Shown one piece after another: positions 45,241-56,133 of a stretch of DNA of 64,000 nt. The stretch is from Massariosphaeria phaeospora. Its lineage: Eukaryota; Ascomycota; Dothideomycetes; Pleosporales. The stretch lies in contig JAADJZ010000009.1 in the NCBI GenBank assembly GCA_011032825.1, forward strand, positions 496,001 to 560,000, written 5' to 3'. The notes beneath the pieces were generated by a model that saw nothing but the letters and a program-made list of their open reading frames with translations, did not search any database and was not told where the DNA came from. Position 1 is the stretch's first letter. The number at the start of each line of letters is the position of its first letter. The position numbers and the translations under genes are program-made.

Positions 45241-46274
45241 GTTTGTTGATAGATGGTTGTTTGTTTGATTTGAAACGAGGTAGATAGCTCGAGAATTAGG
45301 TCTTCGGATTGGAGTGTACGTGATGGTTAGGTAGAGTGGATAGATATGTTTGCTACACGGTTCCACCTGTTCTTATACCCAGACAAGCTCCTCAACTGTG
45401 TACCCTGAAAACAGGTTGCGCACATGGTCGAGCTTCAAAGCGGCTAGCATTGGCTGTCGACGTCATGCAGGGCAGACCGTTAGCCCGTGGCGCATGCCGC
45501 TTGTTCCGAGACGACCGTTTGCGCGGTGGCTGGCGTGTTATTAGAGAGGTTTCTTGTTTGGCCTCTCTCCCCATCTGAGACGGGATGGCTGGGCGATGTT
45601 GGCTGCGATTGGTGGATTTGGGTGGTGCGTCATAGCGCTGGATTCTTGATGCAACGGTTGGCTACGTCATTTTCAGCCCTACCAGAACTTCTCGTATCGT
45701 CATTGGAGCTTGTAGATGTTTTGCGAGACTGTGTTCCGAATACCTGGCTGGAGGTGGCACATGGTATGGGTGTTGTTTGGCTTGACTCGTGGTCTAAAGG
45801 TTGTGACGTGAGTTGGGGTGGAAGAAAATGAGGGGTAGCGGGGTATTCGAATCTGAGTGTCAAGATCTACGCTTTTGACAGCAGCACCCATAACGCTGTA
45901 CCGTCGCTCTGCATATGCACTCTTTCTATCTCAATTACCAAGTGTGATAATAGAGGCTATTGGGTAGTAAGTCAACTCCTCAGTGTCGTGCACCAAGACG
46001 TTAGAGGAGAGACAGAAGACAGTCAACACACTGTTCAATGTAGCCTTTGGAATGGTGAGTATTGATTAATGCCCATCTGTCATTCCCACGACAGAATTAT
46101 CCAATTCTGGCGATTTCGATGCGTGACAGAATAGTGATGTCACGGAAAATCCTCGACCTACCATAAAGCTCCAACACCATCGATTCTCTCTCCAACTTCA
46201 CCAGCTTCTCCTGCATTCACAGGTACCGTTACTAACTTACACTGAGCTTCTAAGACCGCAATTCCACCCACACG
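45241..46274. other. Intergenic region, small basic protein / SDR
   Basis: About 1.03 kb between divergent starts. Probably promoters of both genes. No motif or repeat stood out. Confidence 0.35.
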
Positions 46275-47276
46275 ATGTCTTCTAGCAAGGGCCAATTCGA
46301 GCAAGGTAAGCTGTGCCCCTCTTCCAAGACTGCAGCCACATACTAACACCATCTCCAGGCTATCAACCCGAGGTACAGCACCAGTCGCTTCCAGGTCTCG
46401 AGAAAGACTTGAAGCCCGGGTCGCTACCCGACCACCTTCCCACCCCAGATGGCGGCTCTCAACTCTACAAGGCAGCTGGCAAACTTGCTGGCAGGAAAGC
46501 ACTGATCACAGGAGGCGACTCGGGCATCGGCCGTTCGACTGCGATCCTGTTCGCCATGGAAGGTGCCGACGTCTTCATTGCCTATCTTTCATACGAAGAG
46601 GAGGACGCGCAGGACACAAAGAAGAAGGTCGAGGAGAAGGGACAGAAGTGCTACCTGCTAGCAGGCGACCTCACATCGCAGGCGAACTGCAAGAAGCTCG
46701 TAGAGACTGCTGTAAAGGAGTTGGGTGGCCTTGATATTCTGTTCAATAACCACGCCTACCAGATGATGGTCAATGATATCAAGGACTTGTCAGAGTGAGT
46801 TCATATGTTGCGAGTGTCTCTATGCTCTAGTAACTAACTGTCCCAGGGATCAATGGCTCCATACCTTCAACACCAACGTTCATCCCTTCTTCTTCCTCTC
46901 CAAGTATGCCCTGCCTCACATGAAGCCGGGTGCAACCATCATCAACAACGCTTCCATCAACGCCTACATCGGCCGACCGGATCTTCTCGACTACACTGCG
47001 ACCAAGGGTGCCATCGTCTCCTTCACGCGTGGCCTTGCAAACCAGTACGTTGCCAAAGGAATCCGTGTCAACGCTGTAGCACCGGGACCCGTCTGGACGC
47101 CACTCGTCCCCGCCACAATGAACGAAGAGGCCATCAAGCAGTTCACCTCGCCAATGGGCAGGCCGTCTCAACCCAGTGAGATTGCCACTTGCGTGGTGTT
47201 CCTGGCTGCACCAGACAGCAGCTCGATCACTGGACAGGTGATTCACGCCAACGGCGGTGGTTTCACCACTAGCTAA
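46275..47276 (+). CDS. Short-chain dehydrogenase, YghA/general-stress type
   Basis: Three exons: 46275-46305 (ten codons plus one base), 46359-46794 and 46847-47276; 298 residues. Characteristic extended N-terminus (GYQPEVQHQSLPGLEKDLKP, then QLYKAAGKLAGRKALITGG), cofactor motif TGGDSGIG, structural NNHA in place of NNAG, and the catalytic set: Ser in NNASINAY, then DYTATKGA. It ends with the oligomerisation segment ITGQVIHANGGG. The long N-terminus is shared with bacterial YghA/YhxC-like oxidoreductases linked to stress. The substrate is unknown. It converges on the next SDR with only 176 bp between stops. Confidence 0.88.
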
Positions 47277-47452
47277 ATCTTCTTACGTTGCATGAAGGTT
47301 TCCTAGGGCTGGTTAGTTGCGTCCATGAAAGGAGAATCACATCTCTCAGGGTGCGATAAGTAGATAGTAAAGGCCCGCTGAACAAATGTATCACGACTAA
47401 TTCAAGCCCTCCATATCTGAGGTCTGAGATGTTGATTCACTGTGTACAGCGT

Positions 47453-48317
47453 CTAGATGCATCGCCCTCCATCTACTTCTAAATTGACACCAGTGATAAA
47501 CTTGGCTTCCGAGCTCGCCATGAACACGCATGCCGAAGCAACATCGTCTACTTCTCCGATACGGCCCATTGGGACATTGAAGATAAACTTCTCTCGATTC
47601 TCTGGTGTGTCTTCCATGCCGGTGAAGCTCGAGAAGAGTGCAGTCCCAGTGACCAGAGGGCATATGCTGTTTACCCTGATTTGGTGCGGGCCGTATTCTG
47701 CGGCAAGTCCTTTGGTGGCCTGCAACACGATCAGCGTGTCGTTCATATTGCTTGAGTAGAAAACGAACATTCGAGATGGCACCCTTCGAAGCATTATACC
47801 ACACGAGTCCTGGCCTCGGGCGAGTACTCCCAACAGACGAGATGTTGATAATCACGCCTCCTTGTTTATTCTCGATGGCTTGCGGGAGCCAGGCATTGCA
47901 GCCCAGAAAGACGCCCTTCACATTCACATCAAACGTCTTCTGGAACTCCTCCTCGGTGACCTCAGCGGTCGGCTTGTTCCTATAGCTCGTGCCCGCATTG
48001 TTCACCAGTATGTCTATCTTGCCCCATTTCTGCGTCGCCGCGTCTATCGTCGACTTCCAGTCGGCTGCTTGCGTGACGTCCATCTTGTGGAAGGCGAGGG
48101 CGGACGGGTTGGTCTGCACGGTGGCGTCCCCGCCGGCTTGGTTGATGTCGCATACGAGGACTTTGGCGCCTTCGGCGGCGAAGGCGTGCGATATGGCGGC
48201 TCCGAAGCCTGAGCCTGCGCCTGGGGTGGGGTGTTGTTAGTTTGATGGGTGCGACTGGGCGAGAGGATGGGTGGTATTACCTGTGACGATGGCGACTTTG
48301 TTGTCTAGTCGACCCAT
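47453..48317 (-). CDS. Short-chain dehydrogenase (3-oxoacyl-ACP reductase/FabG type)
   Basis: Three exons on the minus strand: 48317-48281, 48220-47769 and 47719-47453; 251 residues. Start MGRLDNKVAIVTGAGSGFG carries the TGxxxGxG cofactor motif across the first intron. NNAG is present (ILVNNAGTSYRNKP), with the catalytic Ser in INISSVGS and YNASKGA for Tyr and Lys. It ends ITGVNLEVDGGRCI. The second intron starts GTTCGT, the unusual donor also seen in SOG2 and the Tag1-like gene. It is a classical tetrameric NAD(P)-dependent reductase; the substrate is not determinable. It is divergent from the aldehyde dehydrogenase and shares its promoter. Confidence 0.88.
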
Positions 48318-48865
48318 TGTAGTATGTGTATGCTAAATCTCAACAGCGACAACGGAGAGAGCTACGTTGCGACTCTAGCCCATCAAAGCCAACGCAGGGA
48401 GTGTTGGGAAGCAGCAGCGTTGCCTCAACCAAACCAGCCATGTTCCCGATGAACCAATACACTCGTCCGCATAGGATGCTCAGCCGAGGCAGGCCGTGCC
48501 GTTTCTCGGAGCTGCATCCCACCCACCTTCTCAATGAGGGGTTCAGTTGTTGGAGGGGAAGGCCTTCTCCAAAATGCGAGCGCCGGCCCGAGCGCGGAAA
48601 GAATTCCTCGCCTGCAGGACACGGGGAAAAAAGGACTTGAACAACTCCACCTTGCCCGGAGCGCCGCAGTCGGCTCGCCATCCAGCGTACTCACCCACTC
48701 AGTGTGTTAGGGAAGCGTACTCTCATATATTCTCCATCAGTCGCAGTCTCCTTGCTAGAGCAGCCTGGTGGAATCGTTTTCAAAAGCTCTAACAATTTAC
48801 GATCTATTTCGCACACCAGAAGCAGTAAAGAAACATCATTCAATTCAGACCGAATCCCAACCACC
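48318..48865. promoter_or_regulatory. Shared divergent promoter, SDR / aldehyde dehydrogenase
   Basis: 548 bp between two divergent ATGs. A CCAAT box lies at 48454-48458. The arrangement would allow co-regulation of the two enzymes. No other known site is evident. Confidence 0.45.
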
Positions 48866-50590
48866 ATGGGGTCTCCGAGCAAATACCAAGTTCCATTCAA
48901 GGTTGGTAGTCTATCTAACTGACAGAGGGTGTTACCAGGGGTTGCAGCCAAGGCTGATTCCAGATAGCTCAATGACCCAGACCTACTCCATGGCGAGTCC
49001 TTCGTACACGGAGAGTGGGCCAAAGCAAAATCAGGAAAGACGTTTGACGTAGTCGGTCGGTAACCCAAAAGAGCTTCAAGTACTATATTCATGACTGCAC
49101 AGATCCTGGAACTGGACAAGCATGGATTGAGTGCCCGACCAACGATGGATCAGATGTTGACGACGCGGTGAGAAGCTCTCAGGAGGCTTTCGAAGGCTAC
49201 CGAAATATTAGTCCTCGAGCTCGAGCGCAGATGCTCTTCAAATGGGACACTCTTATTAAGGAGAATAGGGAGGATATCGCAACCATTCTTGTTTACGAGA
49301 CCGGAAAACCACGAGCAGAAGCTTACGGAGAGATTGACTACTCTACTGGATTTACCTGGTGGTTTGCAGGAGAGGCTGAGAGGATACAAGGAACCGTGTT
49401 CACTCCAGCACTGGCGGATCGCCGCGTCTTCACGATCAAACAACCGCTGGGAGTGACGGCTGCCTTGGTACCCTGGAACTTCCCCATCGCAATGATTCTG
49501 CGAAAGGCTAGCGCAGCTCTTGCAGCTGGCTGTACTATGATTGTCAAGCCCAGTCCGGAGACGCCCATCACCGTACTTGCGTTAGCGTACCTGGCCTACA
49601 AAGCTGGATTTCCCAAAGGCGCGCTGAACGTTCTGACCACTGATCTGGATAAGACGCCAGAGCTGAGTGAGGCCCTCTGCCGGCATGAACATATCAAGAA
49701 GGTCTCCTTCACTGGATCGACCAGAGTCGGAAAGCTCGTTGCTAAGATTTGCGCGGACAACCTGAAGAAAGTCACACTAGAATTAGGAGGCAACTGCCCG
49801 GTCTTGATCTTCGATGATGCGAGCGTAGAGCAGGCGCTGACTGCGACCTTTTCCCTTAAGTTCCGACATGCTGGTCAAGCCTGTATTACTGCGAACAGGA
49901 TTTATGTTCAGTCCGGTATCTTTGACAGCTTCCTGGAACGCTGGAACGCAGAGACCAAAAAGTTAGTTGTAGGACATGGTGCTGACAAGACAACTACCAT
50001 GGGGCCCGTAACAACACCACGAGGCATTGAGAAAGCATTGGCTCTAGTACAAGATGCAAAGTCCAAGGGCGCTATAGTGCACATGGGAGGAAATAAGATA
50101 TCGAAGGATGGCGGCTACTTCTTTGAACCAACTGTCATCTCAGGAGTCACCCCTGACATGGACATTGCCAAAGAGGAGATCTTCGCACCAGTGTCCACAT
50201 TCATCAAGTTCGAGACCGAGGACGAGGTTGTAAAAGCCGCGAACGACACCAGCATGGGTTTGGCTTCGTATTGCTTCACCAAGAACGTGGACCGCTTGTG
50301 GAGGCTTTTCGAGAACCTGGAAGCTGGCATGATTGGGTTGAACACTGGTAGGTCTTGATCTGTGAGATCTGAGATAGAATGAGGTTTGACTGTTGGCAGG
50401 CAACTCTTCGGCAGCGGAATCGCCCTTTGGTGGCATCAAGCAATCGGGTAAGTGCGGTCTTTGAGCAAACTTGGACAAAGAAGGAGACTGACTTGCTGCA
50501 GGATATGGCAAGGAGTCGGGCAAGGATGTTGCTGTGAACGAGTATCTGATTACGAAAACTGGGACGTTCACCCTAGAGGGTCAATCGTAG
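48866..50590 (+). CDS. Aldehyde dehydrogenase, succinate-semialdehyde dehydrogenase type
   Basis: Five exons: 48866-48901, 48968-49055, 49103-50347, 50400-50447 and 50502-50590; 501 residues. Motifs in order: VPWNFPIAMILRKASAALAAG, FTGSTRVGKL (cofactor), ELGGN with catalytic Glu268, FRHAGQACITANR with nucleophile Cys302, EEIFAPV, and the C-terminal SPFGGIKQSGYGKESG. These fit the class I succinate-semialdehyde dehydrogenases, which oxidise succinate semialdehyde to succinate in the GABA shunt. There is no mitochondrial presequence, so it is probably cytosolic. Exon 2 ends at a weak GTCGGT donor, inferred from frame. Paralogues with other aldehyde substrates cannot be excluded. Confidence 0.88.
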
Positions 50591-50975
50591 AATTGTTGGT
50601 CTACTGGGAGTGTACCTGGACTCCTGGAGTAGGAGCTTAGTGGAGCCAGGTGTCGGAGTTTTCAAGACAAAGCGATGTGCATGATGCAGAAATGGTCCAA
50701 GTCTCAAGCACGTCCTCGACAACTGGTTACTGTGCTTCAATACCAGAGACAAAGTTTCGCATGCTGGATAATGTTTCAGAGCGAGACTTTTGTAGATAGG
50801 CTAGACACGATAGGTTAGTGTCGAGGACGGGCCTGTGCGTGGCGCTAGCGAGCTGTCTACTTTACGCGCTCCCCGGCTTGAGCTTCTGCCCTCTCAACCC
50901 CACCTCCACTCCACCTGCACCCACCTGCACCCACCCTCTCGTCACGGCCCGCCAGCGGCACACAGCTCCGCCAAG
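50591..50975. other. Intergenic region ALDH / NCBP3-like
   Basis: About 385 bp. The right end is CT/CA-rich (CCACCTCCACTCCACCTGC), a leader-like composition. Nothing else recognised. Confidence 0.35.
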
Positions 50976-52624
50976 ATGGACACTGACATGGTCGATGCAG
51001 ACTTTGACATCGACCTCAGCCTGGGTGACGCGCCCTACCACGGTGCCCCGGACCCGCAGCAGCAGCAGCTCGATCCCCCACAGGTAGAGGCCCCTCGCGC
51101 CGCGCAAGCGGTTGACGTGCGCTCGACGCGAAGCTAACACGTGTGATCCAGAACACGTCAGGAGGCAATGGCGCACGAGCCGACAAGAGCGCCATCCCCG
51201 CGGCCTACTTCGAGGACCTGGACCACGTCGCACGTCGCGCTTGGCCAGACTCGCTGAACATTCAGGGTGTCGACAAGTTCGATCCGAACGACCCACTCTA
51301 CTATGCCATGGAGCATCATCCCGACATCAAAGTCAAGCTTCATCGCTGGGTCAACGACTACTCGGTCAACCTGGAATACTACAGCACTCAGGACGCGGAG
51401 GCCGCCCTCGCAGCCCTTACTAACACCGACGCGGCAGATCCTACCAACCTTCCAGCCCAGGAGGCACGCAAAGCGCGAGCGTACTCGAAGCAACCGACCG
51501 CTGTACTCTTTGTACGTCAGAGTAACGAGCGCGACGTGAAGTCAAGGGATGCGGCCCCCCGTGGTGACTACTATCGTCGCAACCACTCTACTCGAGGAGA
51601 ATATCGCGGAAGGGGTCGAGGGCGTGGTCGTGCTCCGGAACCAATGCGAAAAGCCCCTGCACCGTATACGGATTTCGATGAGGCCAGACCTAGTCGAGAC
51701 ATGTAAGTCGGGCTGCTTTCGAACATGCAGTGACTCGCTAACCAGAGAAGCATACACTATGACGATCCCCCCCCTCGAGAAGGCCCCCTGCGCGGTGCGA
51801 GCGACCCCATAAATGACAGACACAACGAGCGCGTCGAAAATCGTATTGACAGGCGTACCGACAGGCGTACCGACGGGCGTACCGACAGGCGTACCGGTCG
51901 CTATGACAACCGCGAGGACTACAATCGCTATGAAAGTCGTGGTGACGGTCGCGATGACGGTCGCAGCTACAGTCGGTATGATCAAGCCGTCAACACTGTG
52001 CAGCAGAGATCTCGCGAGAATGCCCCTAGCAATCGGCGCAGCGAGAACAGCAGCCATGACGGGTTTGTCAAGACGAATGAGGTGGACTCATACCGCCCAA
52101 AGTCTGTTAGGTATGTGACCTTGTGTCGTACTCAACGGTTCATGTGACTAATACTTTGTAGTGGAAGACGCGCATCATACTCCGAATATGGCCGTCTGCG
52201 CGATCGCAGCGCATCTCCAGTCAATGGCGATGGAGACGGCCGCATGGGCTTTCCGGAAGAAGGTACTCGTTATCGGGAGCGCAGTCTGAGCACTCGTCGT
52301 GATGAACGTTCTCGTGAAGATCCGACTGCCGAACGTTGGATGCACGACTTATCGGACTACACCGATCATGGTCCTGCATCTCGCAGTCGAAGTTCGAAGA
52401 TCATGGTCAACGACATGGGAAATCACCATCGCAGCAATGCGACTGATGAAACCAGCAATGCGGGTCTGGGATCTCTATTAGCACGGATGACGAAAGACGG
52501 ACTGCCAGTTGTTCCAGTGAAGCGTTCTTTGGCCGACCGGGTTACTCGCGGCGATGAAGATTTGCACATTCGCGGCCGGTCTGCCCACGGTATGTCAATT
52601 CGAGGATTTGCCAGAGGCACTTAG
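50976..52624 (+). CDS. Nuclear cap-binding subunit 3-like RNA-binding protein (DUF2414)
   Basis: Four exons: 50976-51083, 51152-51702, about 51748-52110 and 52162-52624; about 494 residues. The N-terminus is acidic (MDTDMVDADFDIDLSLGDAP). A folded segment follows (RRAWPDSLNIQGVDKFDPND, KLHRWVNDYSVNLEYYSTQD), resembling the RNA-recognition-like domain of NCBP3/DUF2414 proteins. The rest is Arg/Gly/Asp-rich: RGRGRGRGR, then a DRRT tandem repeat encoded by a 12-bp minisatellite. The C-terminal block LLARMTKDGLPVVPVKRSLADRV is also family-like. Expected role: nuclear mRNA export or cap binding. The exon 3 acceptor is ambiguous among AG sites at 51746-51750; 51748 or 51751 both keep frame. Confidence 0.72.
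51847..51896 (+). repeat. 12-bp coding minisatellite
   Basis: Four tandem units of GACAGGCGTACC, one with a single substitution (GACGGGCGTACC), encode Asp-Arg-Arg/Gly-Arg-Thr repeats inside exon 3 of the NCBP3-like gene. Unit length is a multiple of three, so copy-number change would not break the frame. Confidence 0.85.
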
Positions 52625-53442
52625 AGCGCCTGTTTCTTCGGCAGTTATCGAAGCCAGTTTGTCCAGCTTGGGTAACTGAGGTTGACAAAAGTTCTTTGCA
52701 TAAACAACGGCGTTAGATACCAAGGGCTAAAATGCCCCCATATGATTTTCGACTTTGTTTTGTGGAGCCGATCAATTGACCTTCGGGTTTATTTTCTGAC
52801 CGGTCCAAGATAGCATGTCCAATACAAAATCACCTCTCTTAGCAATCTTTTGTTTTCTGCTGTGTAATGAGACACTGAAGCATGTTGAGATGAAACTTCC
52901 AACAGTGATAATAGTTCTGCAAACTCTAACTAAGCTAGGAATTTTGACGAGTCAGTTGTTCTTGCTATGCCATCAAACCCCTGTCATGCACTGTCTTGGT
53001 AAGATGCCTAGTTCCGCTTCATCATCGTCTCGGCATTTCTGGAGAACCGAGAGTCAACCGACGCTGAACAAGCGGCCGCCACAACAAAGAAAAATCGCTG
53101 ACCACGACAGTCGGTGAGCACGTTAGCAGTGCTTGGATAGGACGCGAAGGAGTTAAGGTCTTGATCGGGAGGGAATGGCTGCGACATAAAGGAAGGCGAA
53201 ACCCTCGAGTTAATGGTTGCATCATCACTTTTTGCTTTCTCTGTATAAAGACATCAGAGACACCACCTACTATCTATCTTTCGGCCTTTATCGTGCAACT
53301 TCTCCAGTCTTCAGTCTAGTCTAATACTCACCTACGACTAAAATACCGCCCGTCCTACCACCCTTCACAACCGCCCACCCGCCCACATACCTACATACAC
53401 CACACATACCACCTCCATACACCACCACCACAAAAACCCACA
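52625..53442. other. Intergenic region with TATA box before the DUF1857 gene
   Basis: About 820 bp. A TATAAA box at 53245-53250 is followed by a 190 bp, strongly pyrimidine/CA-rich leader ending at the ATG at 53443, a layout common in well-expressed fungal genes. The left part is AT-rich and featureless. Confidence 0.5.
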
Positions 53443-54196
53443 ATGGTGCACCTCAACCTCGCGCACACGGAACCCATCAACCCGGCCGGCACGTCCATCA
53501 CGCTCACGGGCGCGCAGATCTGGACGGGGCTGCAGCGCAAAATCCGGTTCGCGCAGGAATTCGTGCCCGTGATTGAGAGCTGCGAGGTGGAGAGCGACGA
53601 GGGCGGCGTGGTGATCCGCCGCATCAGCATCCGGCCCGGCGTTGGGCCAAAAAGCGAGGCGAGGGAGACGGTCAGGTGTTATTGGCCGAGCTGGGTATGT
53701 TTGAATCTACTTGTGTTTTGTGTGGTGGTGCAGCCCTGTCCGTGGTGTTTATGTTCATGTTCGTGGGGGTTGGGCTGGGTTCGGTTCGGTTCAGCCCTAT
53801 GCGTTACGGACGGGATTCGGATTGGATCGGATTAATGGGCTCGGGATAAGAACAAGGGCTAATGATCTGACGGCACGCAGGTCGACTTCGAGCAGGACGA
53901 CGGCACGCACATCCGCAACGTCATATCCCAGGGGCCGAGCGGCGAGCCGACGGATCTGCTCATGACGTACATGTTCGAGTACCGGCTGCCGGAGGTCGAG
54001 GAGGGCGCGCAGGCGGAGAAGGAGCTGCAGCGCTTGAAAGGCGTAAGTACTTACTCCGAGCCGGGTCCCGACTCTGACGTGAGGTGGCAAGCCATGATGA
54101 TTGCTAACGTGTTGGGAATAGTTGGCCAAGGGAGCTGTGGAGAAGACGATTGAGACGATGAGGGAAATGGTGAGGGATGGCAGGATTAAGGAGTAA
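53443..54196 (+). CDS. DUF1857 family protein (SRPBCC-like fold)
   Basis: Three exons: 53443-53694, 53881-54042 and 54122-54196; 162 residues. MVHLNLAHTEPINPAGT is followed by LTGAQIWTGLQRKIRFAQEFVPVI, CEVE, then in exon 2 VDFEQDDGTHIRNVISQG and LLMTYMFEYRLPEVEEG, ending KTIETMREMVRDGRIKE. Length and block order fit the fungal/bacterial DUF1857 proteins, which have a START/SRPBCC-type ligand-binding fold. No catalytic role is known. The TATA box and pyrimidine leader upstream suggest strong or inducible transcription. Intron 1 is long (186 bp) for this window. Confidence 0.85.
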
Positions 54197-54619
54197 CGGA
54201 GTTGAGGGGTGCAAGGCAGATTGAGTTTGATGGCGTGTTATAGGGGGAGGAGTGGGGGACGGTAATAGCAGGGAGTCAGAGAATGTCGGATGAACGATAG
54301 CAAGAAGTATAATGCAATTTGATCCTAGGAGTTAGGGTAGAAAGAGTAATTATTCCGTAATAGACTGAAATCTGTGTCCAATTGCTCATATCTAGGTAGA
54401 TGTGTTGAGATCTGGTCGCCGGTGAACGCTCACATCACGATCATACGCGAGATATCGTCCCCCCCCCCCCCCCCCCCCACCCCTCATGTGACTAACATGT
54501 TATGGTTTTTGGGGGTTCTAGCTAGTACACAAACATGAGATCAAAGCCCCTCGTATTTCAGAATACTTTTTTTTTCAGCGGGAGGGTAGCCCACATTTTA
54601 CCCCTGTGACTATGGATCG
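54197..54619. other. Convergent intergenic region with poly-C tract
   Basis: About 420 bp between the stops of DUF1857 (+) and ornithine carbamoyltransferase (-). It contains the 20-base C tract at 54459-54478 and a T9 run near 54567. Both genes probably end here. Confidence 0.45.
54459..54478. repeat. Homopolymer of 20 C
   Basis: Uninterrupted run of 20 cytosines between two convergent genes. The exact length may be a sequencing estimate. On the minus strand it is a G20 tract able to form G-quadruplex structure. Confidence 0.8.
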
Positions 54620-55780
54620 CTATATTCTGCCCTTGTTCACGACGAAAGCTTCCAGAGCAGCTACCACTAGGTTAGCACATATCAAGGCACCCGACAGATA
54701 GGACTCACAGATAGCTGCCCATAGCCTGTTCTCGGCCTCCCTGAAGACAACAGACCGGTCACCGTAGAACACTTCGTCACTGACTTCTTCGGCATGGCGA
54801 GGTAGGCAGTGCATGAACTGCCAGTTCTCCTTGGCACCCCCTCGCTTTGCGAGCTCAGATGTGATCTGGAAGCCCTTGAAAGCTGCCAACCGTTTCGCTG
54901 TCTCCTCTTCCTGGCCCATCGACACCCACGTGTCGGTAACGAGGATGTCCGCATTCTTGATAGCCTCCTCGGGCTCTGTCGTCTCGAACAGCTTTCCGCC
55001 GTGAGGTGTTGTTTTCGCAGCATCGTTGATGACTCGGCGCATGTCCTGGGGAATCTCGTAGCCCTTGGGTGTTGCCACAGCTATGTCTACACCCAGTTTT
55101 GCGGCGCCAATGGCCAGGTCGAACAGAACATTATTCGCGTCGCCGATCCAAGCAATTTTCTTGCCTTCCACGCCGAGTGATGAAGTCGAGCTAGGCAGGT
55201 CGGTCTCGGCTATTGTGAGGAAGTCGGCGAGGATCTGTAGCGGATGGTACAAGTCCGAAAGCGCATTGATGACGGGCACGGAAGAGTCTTTGGCAAGATC
55301 TGCGACGTCTGAATGTGGGCCGACGCGAGCCACAATGGCGGCAGTCATACTCGATATGACTCTGGCGGTATCGTATAGCGATTCATTCACCTAGCAGACA
55401 GTGAGCTTGTGCTTCGGAACCAGGCTTTTGTTCCATACACCAAGCTGTATATCGTCTTTGCCGAGGAACATCGAGTTGCCTCCGAGTGCTGCGATGGCTC
55501 CTTCGGTGGATACCCTGGTGCGAGTACTGCGCTTGCTGAAGGTCATAGCGACCGTCTTGCCCGCCAATGCGCTGCGTAATGAGTGCGGTACCTCCTGGGT
55601 ACCGTTCTTGATGGCTTCTTTATGATGATGTGCATTCCGGACGAGGGTCGTCAGCTCGGCGGGTGTGAGGTCTGCTATGGAGAGAAGATGGCGTGGAGCT
55701 GCGGGGGTAGTGGCATAGCAGCGGGATGGAGCGTGGAGCAAGCTTCGAACCGCTGCTGCTGGAGGCCGAAAGGGTGGCAT
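54620..55780 (-). CDS. argB: Ornithine carbamoyltransferase, mitochondrial
   Basis: Three exons on the minus strand: 55780-55439, 55390-54709 and 54666-54620; 356 residues. The N-terminus (MPPFRPPAAAVRSLLHAPSR, then CYATT) is a mitochondrial presequence. Carbamoyl-phosphate binding: FSKRSTRTRVSTEGA. Other blocks: DIQLGVNESLYDTARVIS, DLYHPLQILADFLT, WIGDANNVLFD and the ornithine-binding MHCLPRHAEEVSDEVFY. The end RLWAAILVAALEAFVVNKGRI, formed by the last splice, is canonical. It makes citrulline from ornithine and carbamoyl phosphate in arginine synthesis. A GAGTCA core at 55853-55858, 73 bp upstream, may be a CpcA/Gcn4 cross-pathway site (inference). Divergent from the Tag1-like gene. Confidence 0.95.
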
Positions 55781-56133
55781 TTTGCTGGGGCTGCTATGGT
55801 GGAGCTATGTGAGAGCAATTGCGAATTTATAGGACGTGACGCGCAAACTGTGGAGTCACACGCCCTCGCTGGACTTTTTTTGACATGCAGCACATGCATC
55901 ATCATCCGCTCCGGCCTAGCGTGGCTTGGCGCCGTGGGGATGTACAGCCACCGCAGCCGCGAGTGTATGACGACGGCAGATCGCATCGACACCGGCCTCC
56001 ACACCTCACTCCTCACTCACCTTCCATCCGACATCGCCTCGCATCGCATCGCCTAATCCATCCATCGCGCTCCCTTCTCCAACCTAGATGACAGCGTAGA
56101 CGGCCGCCTCACCTCGTCTACCACCTCGCCGCC
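55781..56133. promoter_or_regulatory. Divergent promoter, argB / Tag1-like
   Basis: 353 bp between divergent starts. A six-base GAGTCA (55853-55858) matches six of seven positions of the Gcn4/CpcA site TGAGTCA. The right part holds repeated CATCG/CATCGC units (about 56025-56065) and a CT-rich leader. Confidence 0.4.
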
